From a virus, in IMG/VR virus record IMGVR_UViG_3300033148_000558, positions 1 to 38,917 of that record: DNA of 38,917 nt; one strand, written 5' to 3'. This document shows, piece by piece, positions 26,973-34,698 of this stretch. Each line of letters begins with the position of its first letter. Position 1 is the stretch's first letter. A program made the position numbers and the translations under genes. Below the pieces are notes generated by a model, which was given only the letters and a program-made list of their open reading frames with translations, did not search any database and was not told the origin of the DNA.

Positions 26973-27153
26973 CTTCTACAGAAAGTGAGATGTCCTTTAG
27001 TAATGTTTGAAGATTACTAACTGTACTTTGCAGGGTGTCAAAGTCTCTATCAACAAGGCACTCATAAATTTCATTTGTAGAGTTATGAATTTTATCCATC
27101 AAGTTATTGATGTGAATTAATCTTTCCTTGTCGTATGAGCTTTGTGTTTGCAT
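26962..27153 (-). CDS. Hypothetical 63-residue helical protein
   Basis: No family recognised. The product is predicted to be mostly helical and charged (LIHINNLMDKIHNSTNEIYE, then FDTLQSTVSNLQTLLKDI), ending in an acidic SVEDDL. It overlaps the nuclease-like gene by 11 bases and starts five bases after the upstream stop, so it fits a tightly packed early operon. Its small size limits confidence. Confidence 0.55.
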   Translation of the reverse strand: MQTQSSYDKERLIHINNLMDKIHNSTNEIYECLVDRDFDTLQSTVSNLQTLLKDISLSVEDDL

Positions 27154-27158
27154 CTCGG

Positions 27159-27398
27159 TTACTTCTTATCATCCATACATTGTAAGAACAAAGTTCCTAA
27201 GTCGGAGTTTATTGATTTGATTGCAAGATATATTTTTCTTGAAGCTACTCTGACTTCTTGCTTTTCTTTTTTAGAGGAGTCACAACCTAAGTGTGCATAC
27301 ATATTACAGTCCATATGCAGTAGCTCATCTTCTTTTCTTTTTACGCACCAAGCTTGGTTGGTTAGCACTTGCTCTATATCAGTAGTCGTATACACCAT
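27159..27398 (-). CDS. Hypothetical 79-residue protein
   Basis: No family recognised. The product has four Cys spread along it (WCVKRKEDELLHMDCNMYAH, LGCDSSK, FLQCMDD), without a regular zinc-finger spacing. Its start overlaps the end of the DnaA domain IV-like gene by 20 bases and it lies five bases before the next gene, consistent with the packed leftward operon. Confidence 0.55.
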   Translation of the reverse strand: MVYTTTDIEQVLTNQAWCVKRKEDELLHMDCNMYAHLGCDSSKKEKQEVRVASRKIYLAIKSINSDLGTLFLQCMDDKK

Positions 27399-27921
27399 TG
27401 TAAAAAGTATTAAGTTTTTTTAGGATATCATCTTCACTGCCTACTCGTGTTCTTTCTTCTATTAATGAGAATATATTACGCAGTCTTTTGTTTTTAGTTT
27501 TCTCTTCAGCGAGTTCTGAAGTTAGAAATTGTTTAGCCGAATATAGTTTTTTATTTTGAGTCCTCAAAGAGAATAGTTCTTTTTTTAATTCCGTATCACT
27601 CATCTCGTAGATAGGGTCGTAGTCTTTTCTATACTCTCTTTTTATCTTTTCAAAGTTCTCTTTAAGTTGTTCATCTGATTGTATGTACCATTGAAACTGT
27701 TTGAAATAATGAAGTATAGTTGCGTGGTTTTTGCGTATTGACTTTGCTATTATGCTACAACCGAACCCTTGTTCCTTTAGTATGTTAGCATATATTATTC
27801 TTGCGTTAACGATGTCTTGTCTCCTACTTCTCTCATCTCTTACATTGATGCCTAACATTGCTTCAATTAAAACTCTAAGATGTTGAAACTCCTTCCTTTG
27901 TATTTGATTGTATTTGTTCAT
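27379..27921 (-). CDS. DnaA domain IV-like DNA-binding protein with coiled-coil tail
   Basis: Residues about 15-95 resemble the C-terminal DNA-binding domain of DnaA: a helix with VNARIIYANILKEQGFG, then IIAKSIRKNHATILHYFKQF, which lines up with the DnaA signature around GRDHTTVLHA (NHATILHY here). There is no AAA+ ATPase part. Residues 105-165 form a coiled coil (MSDTELKKELFSLRTQNKKL). The family would bind short duplex boxes. In a phage operon this could be a replication initiator accessory, a regulator, or a decoy for DnaA boxes; the sequence does not decide. It overlaps the upstream gene by 47 bases. Confidence 0.65.
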   Translation of the reverse strand: MNKYNQIQRKEFQHLRVLIEAMLGINVRDERSRRQDIVNARIIYANILKEQGFGCSIIAKSIRKNHATILHYFKQFQWYIQSDEQLKENFEKIKREYRKDYDPIYEMSDTELKKELFSLRTQNKKLYSAKQFLTSELAEEKTKNKRLRNIFSLIEERTRVGSEDDILKKLNTFYNGVYDY

Positions 27922-28240
27922 TTGTATAATATTTAATGTGTTGATTGTTGATTATGTAGTCAAGGTAATCATCTACATCAATTGTCTCTATGTCAACTAA
28001 TATAGGTACCTCTTGTTCTTGGTTTAAAAATTCTATGGCAAAAAATACAGGGTCATTTCCCTCACATACTCCGGCTACTTTCTGACTCCATCCATTTATC
28101 TTTGGAAGTTCCGGGAGTATCTCAATTATCTGACCGATTATATCAGCAGCGATGGTCAATCTATAACCTTGCAGTTGAGAGAAGAACCAATCATCTATCT
28201 CATATAAACTATCCTCTATATACTTCTGTTTTAAATCCAT
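27875..28240 (-). CDS. Hypothetical 121-residue protein
   Basis: No family recognised. The N-terminal part is helical with aromatic residues (YEIDDWFFSQLQGYRLTIAA), the middle has INGWSQKVAGVCEGND followed by strands (PVFFAIEFLN; VPILVDIETIDVDDYLDYII). Its start overlaps the VRR-NUC gene by 32 bases and its end overlaps the DnaA-like gene by 47 bases. Both long overlaps suggest coupling, or that the true start is further in. Confidence 0.55.
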   Translation of the reverse strand: MDLKQKYIEDSLYEIDDWFFSQLQGYRLTIAADIIGQIIEILPELPKINGWSQKVAGVCEGNDPVFFAIEFLNQEQEVPILVDIETIDVDDYLDYIINNQHIKYYTNEQIQSNTKEGVSTS

Positions 28241-28448
28241 ATTCTTCTAATTCTTTTAAACGAAACTCCTGAAGTTTAGATACAGAACCTTTACCTGTTT
28301 TTACTTCTGAAAAAATTACATTTGAATTAGGTGCGATAGCTATTATATCAGGGATTCCATTCTTGTTAGTTAGCTTAGTTTTTATAACGTAATATCCTTC
28401 CTTTTCTAACTCTTTAATTCTTTGAGATTGTAGTTTTGATTCAGTCAT
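28209..28448 (-). CDS. VRR-NUC domain nuclease
   Basis: This 79-residue protein is essentially one VRR-NUC domain (PD-(D/E)XK superfamily): an N-terminal helix (RIKELEKEGYYVIKTK), then NKNGIPDIIAI with the catalytic Asp, VIFSEVKTGKGSVSKLQEFR with the E-x-K pair, and the following helix/strand (LKELEEYGFKTEVYR). The family cuts flap or branched DNA and is often found next to SNF2 or DEAD helicases in phages, as here. The start is 17 bases after the helicase stop, with a -7-like element in between. Confidence 0.85.
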   Translation of the reverse strand: MTESKLQSQRIKELEKEGYYVIKTKLTNKNGIPDIIAIAPNSNVIFSEVKTGKGSVSKLQEFRLKELEEYGFKTEVYRG

Positions 28449-28465
28449 ATAATTACTAAGTTGTA

Positions 28466-29953
28466 TTACAAAGATAATAAATCCTTTTTGAAGTGATTGA
28501 TAGTGTAGTCTTTCTTCTTACTAACGGCTGAATAAATTTGTTTTTCTATTCCACCTTTAGAAAATACCCAATAGACATCTGACTCTAATCTTTCTTTAGT
28601 TGTCATCCTATCTCTACTCTGCCAATAAGAAGTTGCACTGAAGTCTATATTAAAGTATACTAATGCATCAGCTTCACGAAGTGATATACCCTCTCTTCCA
28701 CTAACTATCTGCAACGCAATAGACTTGTCTGTGTCTTTGAAGACACTAAGTTCTGTACATAAATCATCTCCAAATACTTCCTGTAAAGTTTTTAGTTCTT
28801 GAGTAAACTTATAGAATATCCCTATCTTCTTACCTTTAAATCTTTCTTTAATAAACTTTGCTTTGGTATCATCCACAGTCATCTTAGCTCCTGATTCAAA
28901 CTTAATAGTTCCTGAGAATAATTGATGTAACTTATTCATTAACTTAACAGGTGTGTCTCCAAGTATTAACTCTTCATTACCTTCTACGAGTCTATCTTTT
29001 TTAAGTTGCTTAGTTAGCTTGTAAGTTATTGGCTTCATATCCACCTCAAGTATATGCTCTCTTGTGTCTACTTTAAATCCGGCTTCACGTTGAGTGTATG
29101 ATATAGTATATGGTTTCATTTTATCTATGATTGCAAAGCTACCATCGTTGTAATCATTTATCCTCAATCCGTTTATCATCTTTTGTTTTATATTGATAAA
29201 CTTGTGAGCAAACTTATAGAATGTTTTATACTCAGAGAATGGATTGTTTTGTATTCCATATACCTGATGATACATTTGACTATACGATTCAGGTGTCGGT
29301 GTTCCTGACAATAATACTACATATGGATTGTGAGCTATTGCTTTCTGTACAAGCTTTGCTCTTCTACTTGGTTTAGGGAAAGCTCCCATTCCGTGAGCTT
29401 CATCCAATACAAAGAAGTCATACTGTCTTGTATTCTCTACCTTATGAAGTGACTCGTAGTTTATAACAGTTAACTTGAAGTCAGGATTCAATGCAGTATA
29501 ATCATCTACTATACTGCTGATAGCTTTCTTTTTAGTTACGAATAAAACATTCTTAGCATTAAGTAAGCTACCTATTCCCATACTTGTTAATGTCTTTCCT
29601 GTTCTAACCTCCATCGTTAGGTAAAGGAAGTGATGGATTAATAATATTTCACTACCTTTTCTGATTATCTCTTTCTGATAATCTCTGAATTTAATTTTAG
29701 TTGGTGTCATCATTTTAGTTTTATAATATTCTAAACTCGCAATTGCTTTGCGTTCTGTTAGTTCATCGGTTGACCATTTCCTTTCTTCTACATACTTAGC
29801 ATTCTTACCTCTACCTACTTTTACCATTTCGGTAGCAAAAATAATATCGTGTAATCTCTTACACTGCTCATACATTTGTTGGTCAGAATAACCTGCGATG
29901 CGTGGTCTTATTAGTTCATCTTCTCCTGAAGATAGTTTCTCAGTCTTATGCAT
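28466..29953 (-). CDS. SNF2/DEAD-type superfamily 2 helicase
   Basis: This 495-residue protein has the full motor set: FRDYQKEII (residues 89-97, Q-motif region), Walker A EVRTGKT (115-121), VLFVTKKKAI, DEAH at 184-187, LLSGTPTPES (motif III, about 214-223), and near residue 455 YWQSRDRM (motif VI) after VSGREGISLREADALV. This matches phage SNF2-like ATPases that translocate on DNA, often in replication or recombination. It sits between the primase-helicase and the VRR-NUC nuclease. A palindrome copy encodes S-V-F-K-D-T within the second lobe. The chosen start overlaps the upstream gene by 43 bases; a later Met is possible. Confidence 0.85.
   Translation of the reverse strand: MHKTEKLSSGEDELIRPRIAGYSDQQMYEQCKRLHDIIFATEMVKVGRGKNAKYVEERKWSTDELTERKAIASLEYYKTKMMTPTKIKFRDYQKEIIRKGSEILLIHHFLYLTMEVRTGKTLTSMGIGSLLNAKNVLFVTKKKAISSIVDDYTALNPDFKLTVINYESLHKVENTRQYDFFVLDEAHGMGAFPKPSRRAKLVQKAIAHNPYVVLLSGTPTPESYSQMYHQVYGIQNNPFSEYKTFYKFAHKFINIKQKMINGLRINDYNDGSFAIIDKMKPYTISYTQREAGFKVDTREHILEVDMKPITYKLTKQLKKDRLVEGNEELILGDTPVKLMNKLHQLFSGTIKFESGAKMTVDDTKAKFIKERFKGKKIGIFYKFTQELKTLQEVFGDDLCTELSVFKDTDKSIALQIVSGREGISLREADALVYFNIDFSATSYWQSRDRMTTKERLESDVYWVFSKGGIEKQIYSAVSKKKDYTINHFKKDLLSL
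28469..28476 (-). promoter_or_regulatory. Leftward -7 element TATCTTTG
   Basis: On the minus strand this reads TATCTTTGTA, the same string as the late -7 elements, 20 bases before the VRR-NUC start and overlapping the last codons of the helicase gene. No TTG occurs 20 bases upstream, so its use is uncertain. Confidence 0.4.
28731..28746. repeat. Dispersed palindrome copy 6, inside the SNF2-like helicase gene
   Basis: GTGTCTTTGAAGACAC on the + strand. In the helicase frame it encodes V-F-K-D-T within S-V-F-K-D-T-D, in a different reading frame from the V-S-S-K-T copies. Confidence 0.95.
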
Positions 29954-30162
29954 TTTTCAAAGTCTTCTATTGAATTAAAGTAAAATAATAATGTGTCTAC
30001 AAGTTGAAGTTCTACTACTCGTTTGGCAGGATTATGTGCAAAGAAATTATCTTCTTCTTGAAATATCTCTTGCCAATCTTCTCCAAGAACAATAACTCGG
30101 TATGAATTTGTACACGCTATGTGTAATAACTCTTCTTCACTGTAATTGTCTTGCTTGTTCAT
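29911..30162 (-). CDS. Hypothetical 83-residue acidic protein
   Basis: No family recognised. The product includes YRVIVLGEDWQEIFQEEDNF, then NPAKRVVELQLVDTLLFYFN and FEKCIRLRNYLQEKM. It starts with an ATGA overlap on the stop of the primase-helicase gene and overlaps the SNF2 gene by 43 bases. Both signs suggest translational coupling, and it may be a partner of one of these motors. Confidence 0.6.
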   Translation of the reverse strand: MNKQDNYSEEELLHIACTNSYRVIVLGEDWQEIFQEEDNFFAHNPAKRVVELQLVDTLLFYFNSIEDFEKCIRLRNYLQEKMN

Positions 30163-32582
30163 ATACTTAGTTCACTTTGTGTTGGTTGTTTAACTTTAGG
30201 AGAATGCATAATGAACCATCTACCACTTGAGTCTCTTCCCTCTTCAGGTTTAGTTCCTGTTATGAATTGTCCGTATGCAAGTAACCATCTATAGAATCTT
30301 GTTCTACTTATTGTCATCTTAGCTTTCGGTCCATAGTCAGGATACTCAGATATAAACTCAAAGTATAAGTCTTGCATTATCAATCTTGAATCTTTCTCAA
30401 GCTTATCATTTTTATTATGTCCTTCAATTAGTCCACACCATTCAATGAAGTCGTGACAAGTCTGAGCAGATAGTTGTCTAATCTTAAGGTTAACAAACTT
30501 ACTCTTAACTAATCCTGTTTCTAAGAAGTCTTGTAAGCAGTACACCATATAGTTATCGAACAAGCACCACTCTTCCTCATCCCAATCAGCAAAGAAATGT
30601 TTACCAAACTCATCCAATGGAGTAAAGTTTTTATTGTAATGCTGATGTAACTCTATCTCCCACTTTCTACGTTCAAAAGAATTTCCTGTTCCCTTGATTG
30701 CATAGTTAGTTGTGATTGCAATTTTTGGAGACTTACTGAATGGTATCTTGATTGCATCCTTATTCTTTTTCTCTAATGTCAAACCCTCAGTTACTACACT
30801 AAACAACCTTTCAAAGTCAAAATGTTTTTTAACATCATCAAAGCACAGTAGCTGAGTATCTGCAGATACTAATTGATATGGGAATGATTTCTCAAATGCA
30901 AACGCTTTACCATCTATTACTACAAGTTTCTTCATTTGTGATAGAGCATTCATAAATAAACCTTTACCTGTACCACCTTCAGGATTGTCTGAAATGACCT
31001 CATCATTTAAGATGATTGCCGGGCAGTAACTTAGGTTCTTGTATCCGTGCATCATATATCCAATCGTAGACTCCATTGTCTTAACCCTGTCCTGTTCGTT
31101 ACCACAAATGTTTGCTATAAATACTGAGTAGTCACATCTTCTCTCATCACATATTTTAAACTTACGATTTATTATATGGTCTTTCCAAACGTAACCACCT
31201 AAGTCAAGGTAGTCAATAGGTTCAATCATATTCTTAGTTATCTTGACTGCACAATTCTGATAGTACAAGTAAGCTGAATCTTTTGTGTCTTCAATAAAGT
31301 AGATATCAATTGTATTTAATAATGTAAGAAACTCTTCTCTAAAGAATCTAACTTGGTCTGCAAAGTAATTGTATACTGACAAGTCATCTAAGTCTCCTAA
31401 GTAATTAAGTATAAAATCTTTTATTTCTTTTGTCGAAGTATGGTCTATTAAGTTATTAGTTACTTTAACAAACACAAAGTTCTTACCACCTTCAGGACAA
31501 TACTTGTAGAATCCATTGTCTTCTAAAAACTTTTTGAATGAGAAGTGAACAATAGTTACTTTACCTTTCTCTGATTTCTCCCAAAAGGTTTTCTTTGATT
31601 GTTCCTTTTCTATTCTTTGGACAACCATCTCAATCTCCTCAGAGTCTAAACCTGTGTCCGAAAGTTGACTCCTAATTTCTTTTTTTGATACACCTCTCCT
31701 TAACTTATCCTTGACCTGTGTCAACTTCTCTTCATCTTCATAATACTTAGTTCCGAAGTTCGCAGTATTAACGTAAGCACTTTCAATAGTCCTGTTGATT
31801 TCTGATATTGGAAAGTCTTTAGTTGCGTAGTTGTTTAGTATATATCCTGCGAGTGATTTAGCTACACCATAATCATTGAATGCCATTGCAAGTACATATA
31901 CATTTTGATTTCGTTGTCCTTCAACCATTGGAAATTTTTTCTCCCACCACTTAACAAGTATCTCAACTATCTTATTCTCATCTGAGATTGGAATTGTTGG
32001 AGGGTCTCTATGAACATCAACCTCTTTGTACTCTTGTTCAGTAATGGTATCCCAAACTACTGATGTATTATTAATATGAATCAATGGGTCGTAAGACTCA
32101 TAACAAACTCTTGATACATTCTTACATACCTTATCGAAGTATGGAGAATCAAAATACTTTCCTAATGAATGAAAGTAACTCGTGTGATTGTCTGCTCCCT
32201 CACTTGGTATCTTAACAAGAACCTTTAACCCATTACCACTTGGAGATATAAAGCAAGAGTAAACGTAGTTGTCTTTTGTTAACTTCTCTTTATGCTCAAG
32301 TAAAAGTTTTTTCTTTTCGTATCCATCAAAGTCCAAACAGATAAGTCCTGAATGTTCTATTAAAGAAGCATCGCTTCTCTTATTGAATACACCACTAAAA
32401 CAAATTGCCGGGAGTCTTTTCTTTAACTCGTTTCTTTCTGTCTTGTCTTTAGTTTGTCTGATGCTCTTCACTAAATTTTTAGTAGCACCATCTTTAATTC
32501 TTTGGAGCACCAAGTCTACATCCCTGTGGAATGGAGTGTCTGTGTCCTTAATATTTTTGAAGATTGTTACCTTAGATGTCAT
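30159..32582 (-). CDS. VirE_N-type primase / SF3 helicase fusion
   Basis: This 807-residue protein joins two parts. Residues 1-180 look like the VirE N-terminal/BT4734-like domain found in Bacteroidota mobile elements: GLICLDFDGYEKK (Asp 84 and 86) and ISPSGNGLKVLVKIP (113-125), a primase-polymerase-like pattern. Residues 520-660 are a superfamily 3 helicase: Walker A in EGGTGKGLF (about 534), LLCFDDVKK (Walker B, about 577) and AITTN (motif C, about 622), then FERRKWEIEL. It would prime and unwind at the phage origin. It lies downstream of the SSB gene after a terminator and 229 bases of non-coding DNA. Polymerase activity of the N-terminal part is inferred. Confidence 0.85.
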   Translation of the reverse strand: MTSKVTIFKNIKDTDTPFHRDVDLVLQRIKDGATKNLVKSIRQTKDKTERNELKKRLPAICFSGVFNKRSDASLIEHSGLICLDFDGYEKKKLLLEHKEKLTKDNYVYSCFISPSGNGLKVLVKIPSEGADNHTSYFHSLGKYFDSPYFDKVCKNVSRVCYESYDPLIHINNTSVVWDTITEQEYKEVDVHRDPPTIPISDENKIVEILVKWWEKKFPMVEGQRNQNVYVLAMAFNDYGVAKSLAGYILNNYATKDFPISEINRTIESAYVNTANFGTKYYEDEEKLTQVKDKLRRGVSKKEIRSQLSDTGLDSEEIEMVVQRIEKEQSKKTFWEKSEKGKVTIVHFSFKKFLEDNGFYKYCPEGGKNFVFVKVTNNLIDHTSTKEIKDFILNYLGDLDDLSVYNYFADQVRFFREEFLTLLNTIDIYFIEDTKDSAYLYYQNCAVKITKNMIEPIDYLDLGGYVWKDHIINRKFKICDERRCDYSVFIANICGNEQDRVKTMESTIGYMMHGYKNLSYCPAIILNDEVISDNPEGGTGKGLFMNALSQMKKLVVIDGKAFAFEKSFPYQLVSADTQLLCFDDVKKHFDFERLFSVVTEGLTLEKKNKDAIKIPFSKSPKIAITTNYAIKGTGNSFERRKWEIELHQHYNKNFTPLDEFGKHFFADWDEEEWCLFDNYMVYCLQDFLETGLVKSKFVNLKIRQLSAQTCHDFIEWCGLIEGHNKNDKLEKDSRLIMQDLYFEFISEYPDYGPKAKMTISRTRFYRWLLAYGQFITGTKPEEGRDSSGRWFIMHSPKVKQPTQSELSI

Positions 32583-32760
32583 ATGTATGTTGTTTTTATG
32601 TTGATTTTTTTTAGCTAACTCACTGATAATCAGTGGGTGTGTTGATTATGTTGATTTTTTTCTCTTATTCAGAGGAGAAAAAGAAAATATAAAGATAATA
32701 ATAAAAGAGAGTATTGATACTAAAAGTTTGTAATAATTAACATTCTTTTTTGAAAAAGAA
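32583..32760. other. AT-rich gap with direct repeat and hairpin (origin or leader candidate)
   Basis: This non-coding stretch lies just upstream of the primase-helicase gene. It holds a 16-bp direct repeat (TTATGTTGATTTTTTT at 32596-32611 and 32646-32661), three TGTTGAT copies (32599, 32640, 32649) and, between the repeats, a 7-bp hairpin CACTGAT-A-ATCAGTG (32621-32635). The rest is A/T-rich. A replication origin beside its initiator, or a regulated leader, are both possible. I see no good -7/-33 promoter here. Confidence 0.4.
32596..32661. repeat. 16-bp direct repeat pair flanking a hairpin
   Basis: TTATGTTGATTTTTTT occurs twice, 50 bases apart start to start, with the CACTGATAATCAGTG hairpin between them. 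The TGTTGAT part is present a third time at 32640. Confidence 0.7.
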
Positions 32761-32778
32761 AGGGAACACTTGGTTCCC
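32752..32778 (-). terminator. Leftward intrinsic terminator after the SSB gene
   Basis: On the minus strand GGGAAC, loop CAAGT, GTTCCC is followed by TTTCTTTTTC. It lies 33 bases after the SSB stop and just beyond palindrome copy 7. It would separate the recombination unit from the primase-helicase unit. Confidence 0.7.
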
Positions 32779-32793
32779 TCTCTGTTATCAATG

Positions 32794-32809
32794 GTGTCTT
32801 TAAAGACAC
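32794..32809. repeat. Dispersed palindrome copy 7, perfectly symmetric variant (GTGTCTTTAAAGACAC)
   Basis: The only copy with a TA centre, so it is fully symmetric. It lies two bases after the SSB stop codon and before the terminator stem. Confidence 0.95.
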
Positions 32810-32811
32810 TA

Positions 32812-33117
32812 TTAGAATGGTAAGTCATCATCATCATCTGATTCAACTAATACCTCTGCTTTCTTAGTTACCTTAGTATTCGCAGTTGTATTATTATTAG
32901 TGTTGGTCTTAGGAGATTCCCAAGTATCTAACTCACAGTAATAGTTACCACCTCTCGCTTGTTTGATGTCAAGATTAACCCAACCATTTTTAGCGTGAGC
33001 TTTTAACCAAGCTACTGCTTCATCTACTTTAATAGATTGTCTACCTACAACGAACTCAGGTGCGTTGTCTCTTCTCTTAAATGAGAACCCTTCTGCAAAG
33101 ATTTTTTCTTCTGCCAT
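32812..33117 (-). CDS. Single-stranded DNA-binding protein with acidic tip
   Basis: This 101-residue protein has a short beta-rich core (IFAEGFSFKRRDNAPEFVVG; WVNLDIKQARGGNYYCELD, residues 6-65), a Thr/Asn-rich flexible linker (NTNNNTTANTK) and an acidic C-terminus DDDDDLPF. The tip matches the SSB C-terminal peptide (acidic residues then x-P-F) that docks partner enzymes. It lies directly downstream of the exonuclease and annealing genes, a standard recombination set. The core is shorter than bacterial SSB, so the fold assignment is tentative, but the tip is strong evidence. An 88-base leader with a 12-bp stem precedes it. Confidence 0.75.
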   Translation of the reverse strand: MAEEKIFAEGFSFKRRDNAPEFVVGRQSIKVDEAVAWLKAHAKNGWVNLDIKQARGGNYYCELDTWESPKTNTNNNTTANTKVTKKAEVLVESDDDDDLPF

Positions 33118-33156
33118 TTTTATTTGTTTTAAATTTGCTCCATTGAAATGTATATG

Positions 33157-33196
33157 TACGGAGCCAAGCCATAGGAACTTAAATCTTGACTCCGTA
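33157..33196 (-). promoter_or_regulatory. Strong leader stem-loop before the SSB gene
   Basis: In the leftward transcript TACGGAGTCAAG pairs with CTTGGCTCCGTA (12 bp, one G-U pair) around a 16-base loop. It lies 40 bases before the SSB start, with no T-run after it. The descending arm can also pair with GGAGC just downstream (GCTCC...GGAGC), so two mutually exclusive folds are possible. It may process, stabilise or regulate the SSB message. Confidence 0.55.
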
Positions 33197-33205
33197 TATC
33201 TTTAA

Positions 33206-34021
33206 TTAAAATAATAAATCCTGAATGTAAAATTCATTGATGTCTTCAGTAGCATTCTCACTAAAGAACTTCTCATAGACAGTGATAGCTTTCATAACTT
33301 TCTGCTCTCCTCTTTCTAAGAACTCTTGTGATGGTTTAAATATACCAAGTTGCTTTGTTGTTTTATCTACAACATAGAACTCCAATGGCTTACCAAATAA
33401 CTCTTGATATATAAAGCACTGACTATCGTAGTTATATTTTCTTGCTGACCATTTGAAGTCTGAGATTGAACTCGTAGTCTTAAGGTCAATAAGTTTATCT
33501 TCACATACAATATCTGCTTTACCTTTCCAATCAAGTCCGTGTATGTTCTTAATAGATGGTACCTCATACTCATTGCCATCTTGTCTGATACCCTCAAAGA
33601 AAGGTAGGTTCTGCATCATTGCATCAACGCAGTCTCTTATCTCTTGACCTTCCTTCTCCAACATAATGATTCCATTAGTTGCCTGTTCTTTGTAAGCTTT
33701 AGTATTTCTTGAACTCACATCTATAAAAGGAACTTGTTCTGCCTTCTCAGGTTCAAGGATTAACTGATGGAAGTATCTTCCTTTATGGAAGTTTACATTA
33801 TCATCCTGTGGTTTCCTGAACTCAGTTGGATTAGTTAGTAATGTACCTATGTCTGAATTAGATAGGTATTGCTTTCCAAATGCTCCGTAGTATTCAGAGT
33901 CATCTCTTAGTTTTTCGATTGTTGTGTTTAATGTTTCCATTTGATTTGAATTTATATTGTTTAAGTATTCGGCTTGGGTTATCTCTCCCAAGATAACCTT
34001 TTGCCAACCTTGTAACTCCAT
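33206..34021 (-). CDS. RecE/YqaJ-like PD-(D/E)XK exonuclease
   Basis: This 271-residue protein has the order typical of phage recombination exonucleases: YLSNSDIGTLLTNPTEF (residues 52-68), KGRYFHQLILEPE (80-92, with the conserved His), GLDWKGKADIVCEDKLIDLK (162-181) giving the D...D-x-K catalytic set (Asp170, Asp179, Lys181), then YDSQCFIYQELFG, the usual Gln-containing helix. It would chew 5' ends to give ssDNA for the annealing protein encoded just upstream. Its ATG overlaps the upstream stop as TAATG. A second Met at residue 28 is a possible start. Confidence 0.85.
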   Translation of the reverse strand: MELQGWQKVILGEITQAEYLNNINSNQMETLNTTIEKLRDDSEYYGAFGKQYLSNSDIGTLLTNPTEFRKPQDDNVNFHKGRYFHQLILEPEKAEQVPFIDVSSRNTKAYKEQATNGIIMLEKEGQEIRDCVDAMMQNLPFFEGIRQDGNEYEVPSIKNIHGLDWKGKADIVCEDKLIDLKTTSSISDFKWSARKYNYDSQCFIYQELFGKPLEFYVVDKTTKQLGIFKPSQEFLERGEQKVMKAITVYEKFFSENATEDINEFYIQDLLF

Positions 34022-34698
34022 TACTTAATTATGTTTTTGATTTCGTTCTTGATTGTCGCTGATAAAGAATACTTTGTTCCAATCTTGTCGCAAAGTTTCT
34101 TGTATCCAAGTGACTTGTTAGCTTCACAGAACTTCTTCATTGCATCCCACTTCTCGCTTTTGATTTCAAGAACAGGTTTCTCATCTGTAACTTCTTTAGT
34201 AGTTGGTGTCTTTGAAGACACAACAGGTTCATCAACCACAGGTAAGTCTTCTCCTGCGTAGATATAAATACCTAACCCAAACATCGCAAGGTTCTTAACC
34301 AAACATCTCATCATTGTTTTGTTGATGTCGAATGATGTCGCTGATTCAACCTCTTTCTCTCCATACCTTGTCGGGTAAGTGTACTTGTGTTTCTTCATTG
34401 ACTTGTTCTTCCCATCCATTACAGGTAGCCACATAGATAATGTCTCGTTGTCAATAGTAACTGATGTATGACACATAAAACCTGTAGCTTCATCGTACTC
34501 AGTTTCTCCAATCTCATAGGTAGCTGAAGGACAATTCTTTTTTACTTCACTCCAAGCATATGCCCAAGATAAGTAAGTCAATCCGTTCTTCTTCTCAACG
34601 TACTTGTTAACATTAATGGCAGATAATTTCTCAAAGGTAGTCTGCACTTTCTTCCTTGTTGTCGTTGGCTTTTTAGCCGTAGCTTTTACTTCACTCAT
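34021..34698 (-). CDS. Sak3-type ssDNA annealing protein (DUF1071)
   Basis: This 225-residue protein matches the DUF1071/Sak3 pattern: NGLTYLSWAYAWSEVKKNCP (residues 38-57), then YEIGETEYDEATGFMCHTSV, LSMWLPVMDGKNKSM and SFDINKTMMRCLVKNLAMFG (122-141), GLGIYIYAGEDLP. These proteins anneal complementary strands during phage recombination and pair with an exonuclease, here the next gene. After residue 150 a flexible linker carries a palindrome copy (V-S-S-K-T at 160-164), then a short C-terminal helical domain. Start overlaps the upstream stop as ATGA. Confidence 0.85.
   Translation of the reverse strand: MSEVKATAKKPTTTRKKVQTTFEKLSAINVNKYVEKKNGLTYLSWAYAWSEVKKNCPSATYEIGETEYDEATGFMCHTSVTIDNETLSMWLPVMDGKNKSMKKHKYTYPTRYGEKEVESATSFDINKTMMRCLVKNLAMFGLGIYIYAGEDLPVVDEPVVSSKTPTTKEVTDEKPVLEIKSEKWDAMKKFCEANKSLGYKKLCDKIGTKYSLSATIKNEIKNIIK
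34206..34221. repeat. Dispersed palindrome copy 8, inside the annealing-protein gene
   Basis: GTGTCTTTGAAGACAC on the + strand. Read on the coding strand it encodes V-S-S-K-T, followed by P, in the linker between the conserved core and the C-terminal tail. Confidence 0.95.

Noticed and set aside
31284-31296. GTGTCTTC half-site of the palindrome inside the primase-helicase gene
   Set aside because: The second arm is missing (AATAAAG follows); half-sites like this are expected by chance.
32646-32846. A 66-residue minus-strand frame with a hydrophobic segment (YYKLLVSILSFIIIFIFSFS) after the SSB gene
   Set aside because: It starts inside the SSB gene in another frame, runs through palindrome copy 7 and the terminator stem, and its hydrophobicity is what T-rich DNA gives by chance. 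Kept only as a remote possibility of a small membrane protein.
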